Shown: one piece after another, positions 15,839 through 15,846 of the stretch
Numbering within the stretch: the first letter of the stretch is position 1
Layout of the letters: every line of letters begins with the position of its first letter
Assembly: GCA_007116685.1 (NCBI GenBank)
Contig: SKIC01000145.1
Span: forward strand, 1 to 15,846
From: Balneolales bacterium
GTDB lineage: Bacteria > Bacteroidota > Rhodothermia > Balneolales > Natronogracilivirgulaceae
DNA length: 15,846 nt
Reading direction: 5' to 3'
Notes under the pieces: generated by a model
Seen by the model: the letters and a program-made list of their open reading frames with translations, nothing else
Told to the model about the DNA's origin: nothing
Database searches by the model: none
Translations under genes and position numbers: made by a program

Positions 15839-15846
15839 ATAGTGTA

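Larger units (their letters stand above)
15300..15846. repeat. REP/BIME-like cluster of short hairpins upstream of nadE (non-coding)
   Basis: No credible gene lies in this stretch. I read nine short hairpins in about 500 bases: 15333-15356, 15448-15471, 15509-15521, 15563-15579, 15586-15602, 15687-15699, 15739-15751, 15766-15808 and 15819-15838. Several are related copies in opposite orientations, and the motif TTTGTAG/CTTGTAG recurs at 15706-15712 and 15760-15766 (+), and 15550-15556 and 15668-15674 (-). The combination of short palindromes, tandem-inverted copies and a nearby GTAG tetranucleotide resembles REP elements mobilised by RAYT transposases. No transposase gene is in the window, and the cluster may continue past the right edge. 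The AT-rich part 15603-15667 shows nothing I can name. Confidence 0.7.

Overview
This window is a stretch of ordinary core chromosome from a Gram-negative, moderately AT-rich bacterium, probably of the Bacteroidota / Balneolota / Rhodothermota group. Reasons: a BamA with several OmpH/Skp chaperones directly downstream, the order uppS-bamA-skp, few recognisable Shine-Dalgarno sequences before starts, and short palindromic repeats of a kind I associate with that group. The lineage is an inference from gene content and order, not from a marker-gene search.

Layout. Bases 1-1426 (+ strand) hold the end of a penicillin-binding protein 2 gene coupled to rodA, i.e. the elongasome peptidoglycan polymerase pair. 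rnhB (RNase HII, - strand) runs into the end of rodA, and the two stop codons overlap. A vWA/MIDAS protein gene (2153-3259, +) follows. It converges on a bidirectional hairpin terminator (3262-3288) shared with a long minus-strand run.

The minus-strand run, in order of transcription from 15208 down to 3314, is nadE, mltD-like LysM transglycosylase, S41 processing protease (ctpA), PHP-domain phosphoesterase, ribH, uppS, bamA and three tandem skp/ompH genes. Most of it serves envelope biogenesis: undecaprenyl-PP synthesis, outer-membrane protein chaperoning and insertion, and peptidoglycan remodelling with a periplasmic protease next to a lytic transglycosylase. NAD and riboflavin genes ride along. 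Three junctions are TAATG stop/start overlaps (PBP2-rodA, bamA-skp, ctpA-PHP). Gaps of 62-135 nt at nadE-mltD, ribH-uppS, uppS-bamA and between two skp genes could hold internal promoters, but I could not identify any.

The last ~550 bases (about 15300-15846), upstream of nadE, contain no credible gene. They hold a dense cluster of nine short hairpins. Two are inverted copies of one bulged hairpin with compensatory base changes. Others are 3-nt-loop hairpins followed by a TTGTAG-type motif. This looks like a REP/BIME-like nonautonomous repeat cluster and is the most unusual part of the window. I found no defence system, integrase, transposase, CRISPR array or rRNA/tRNA gene.
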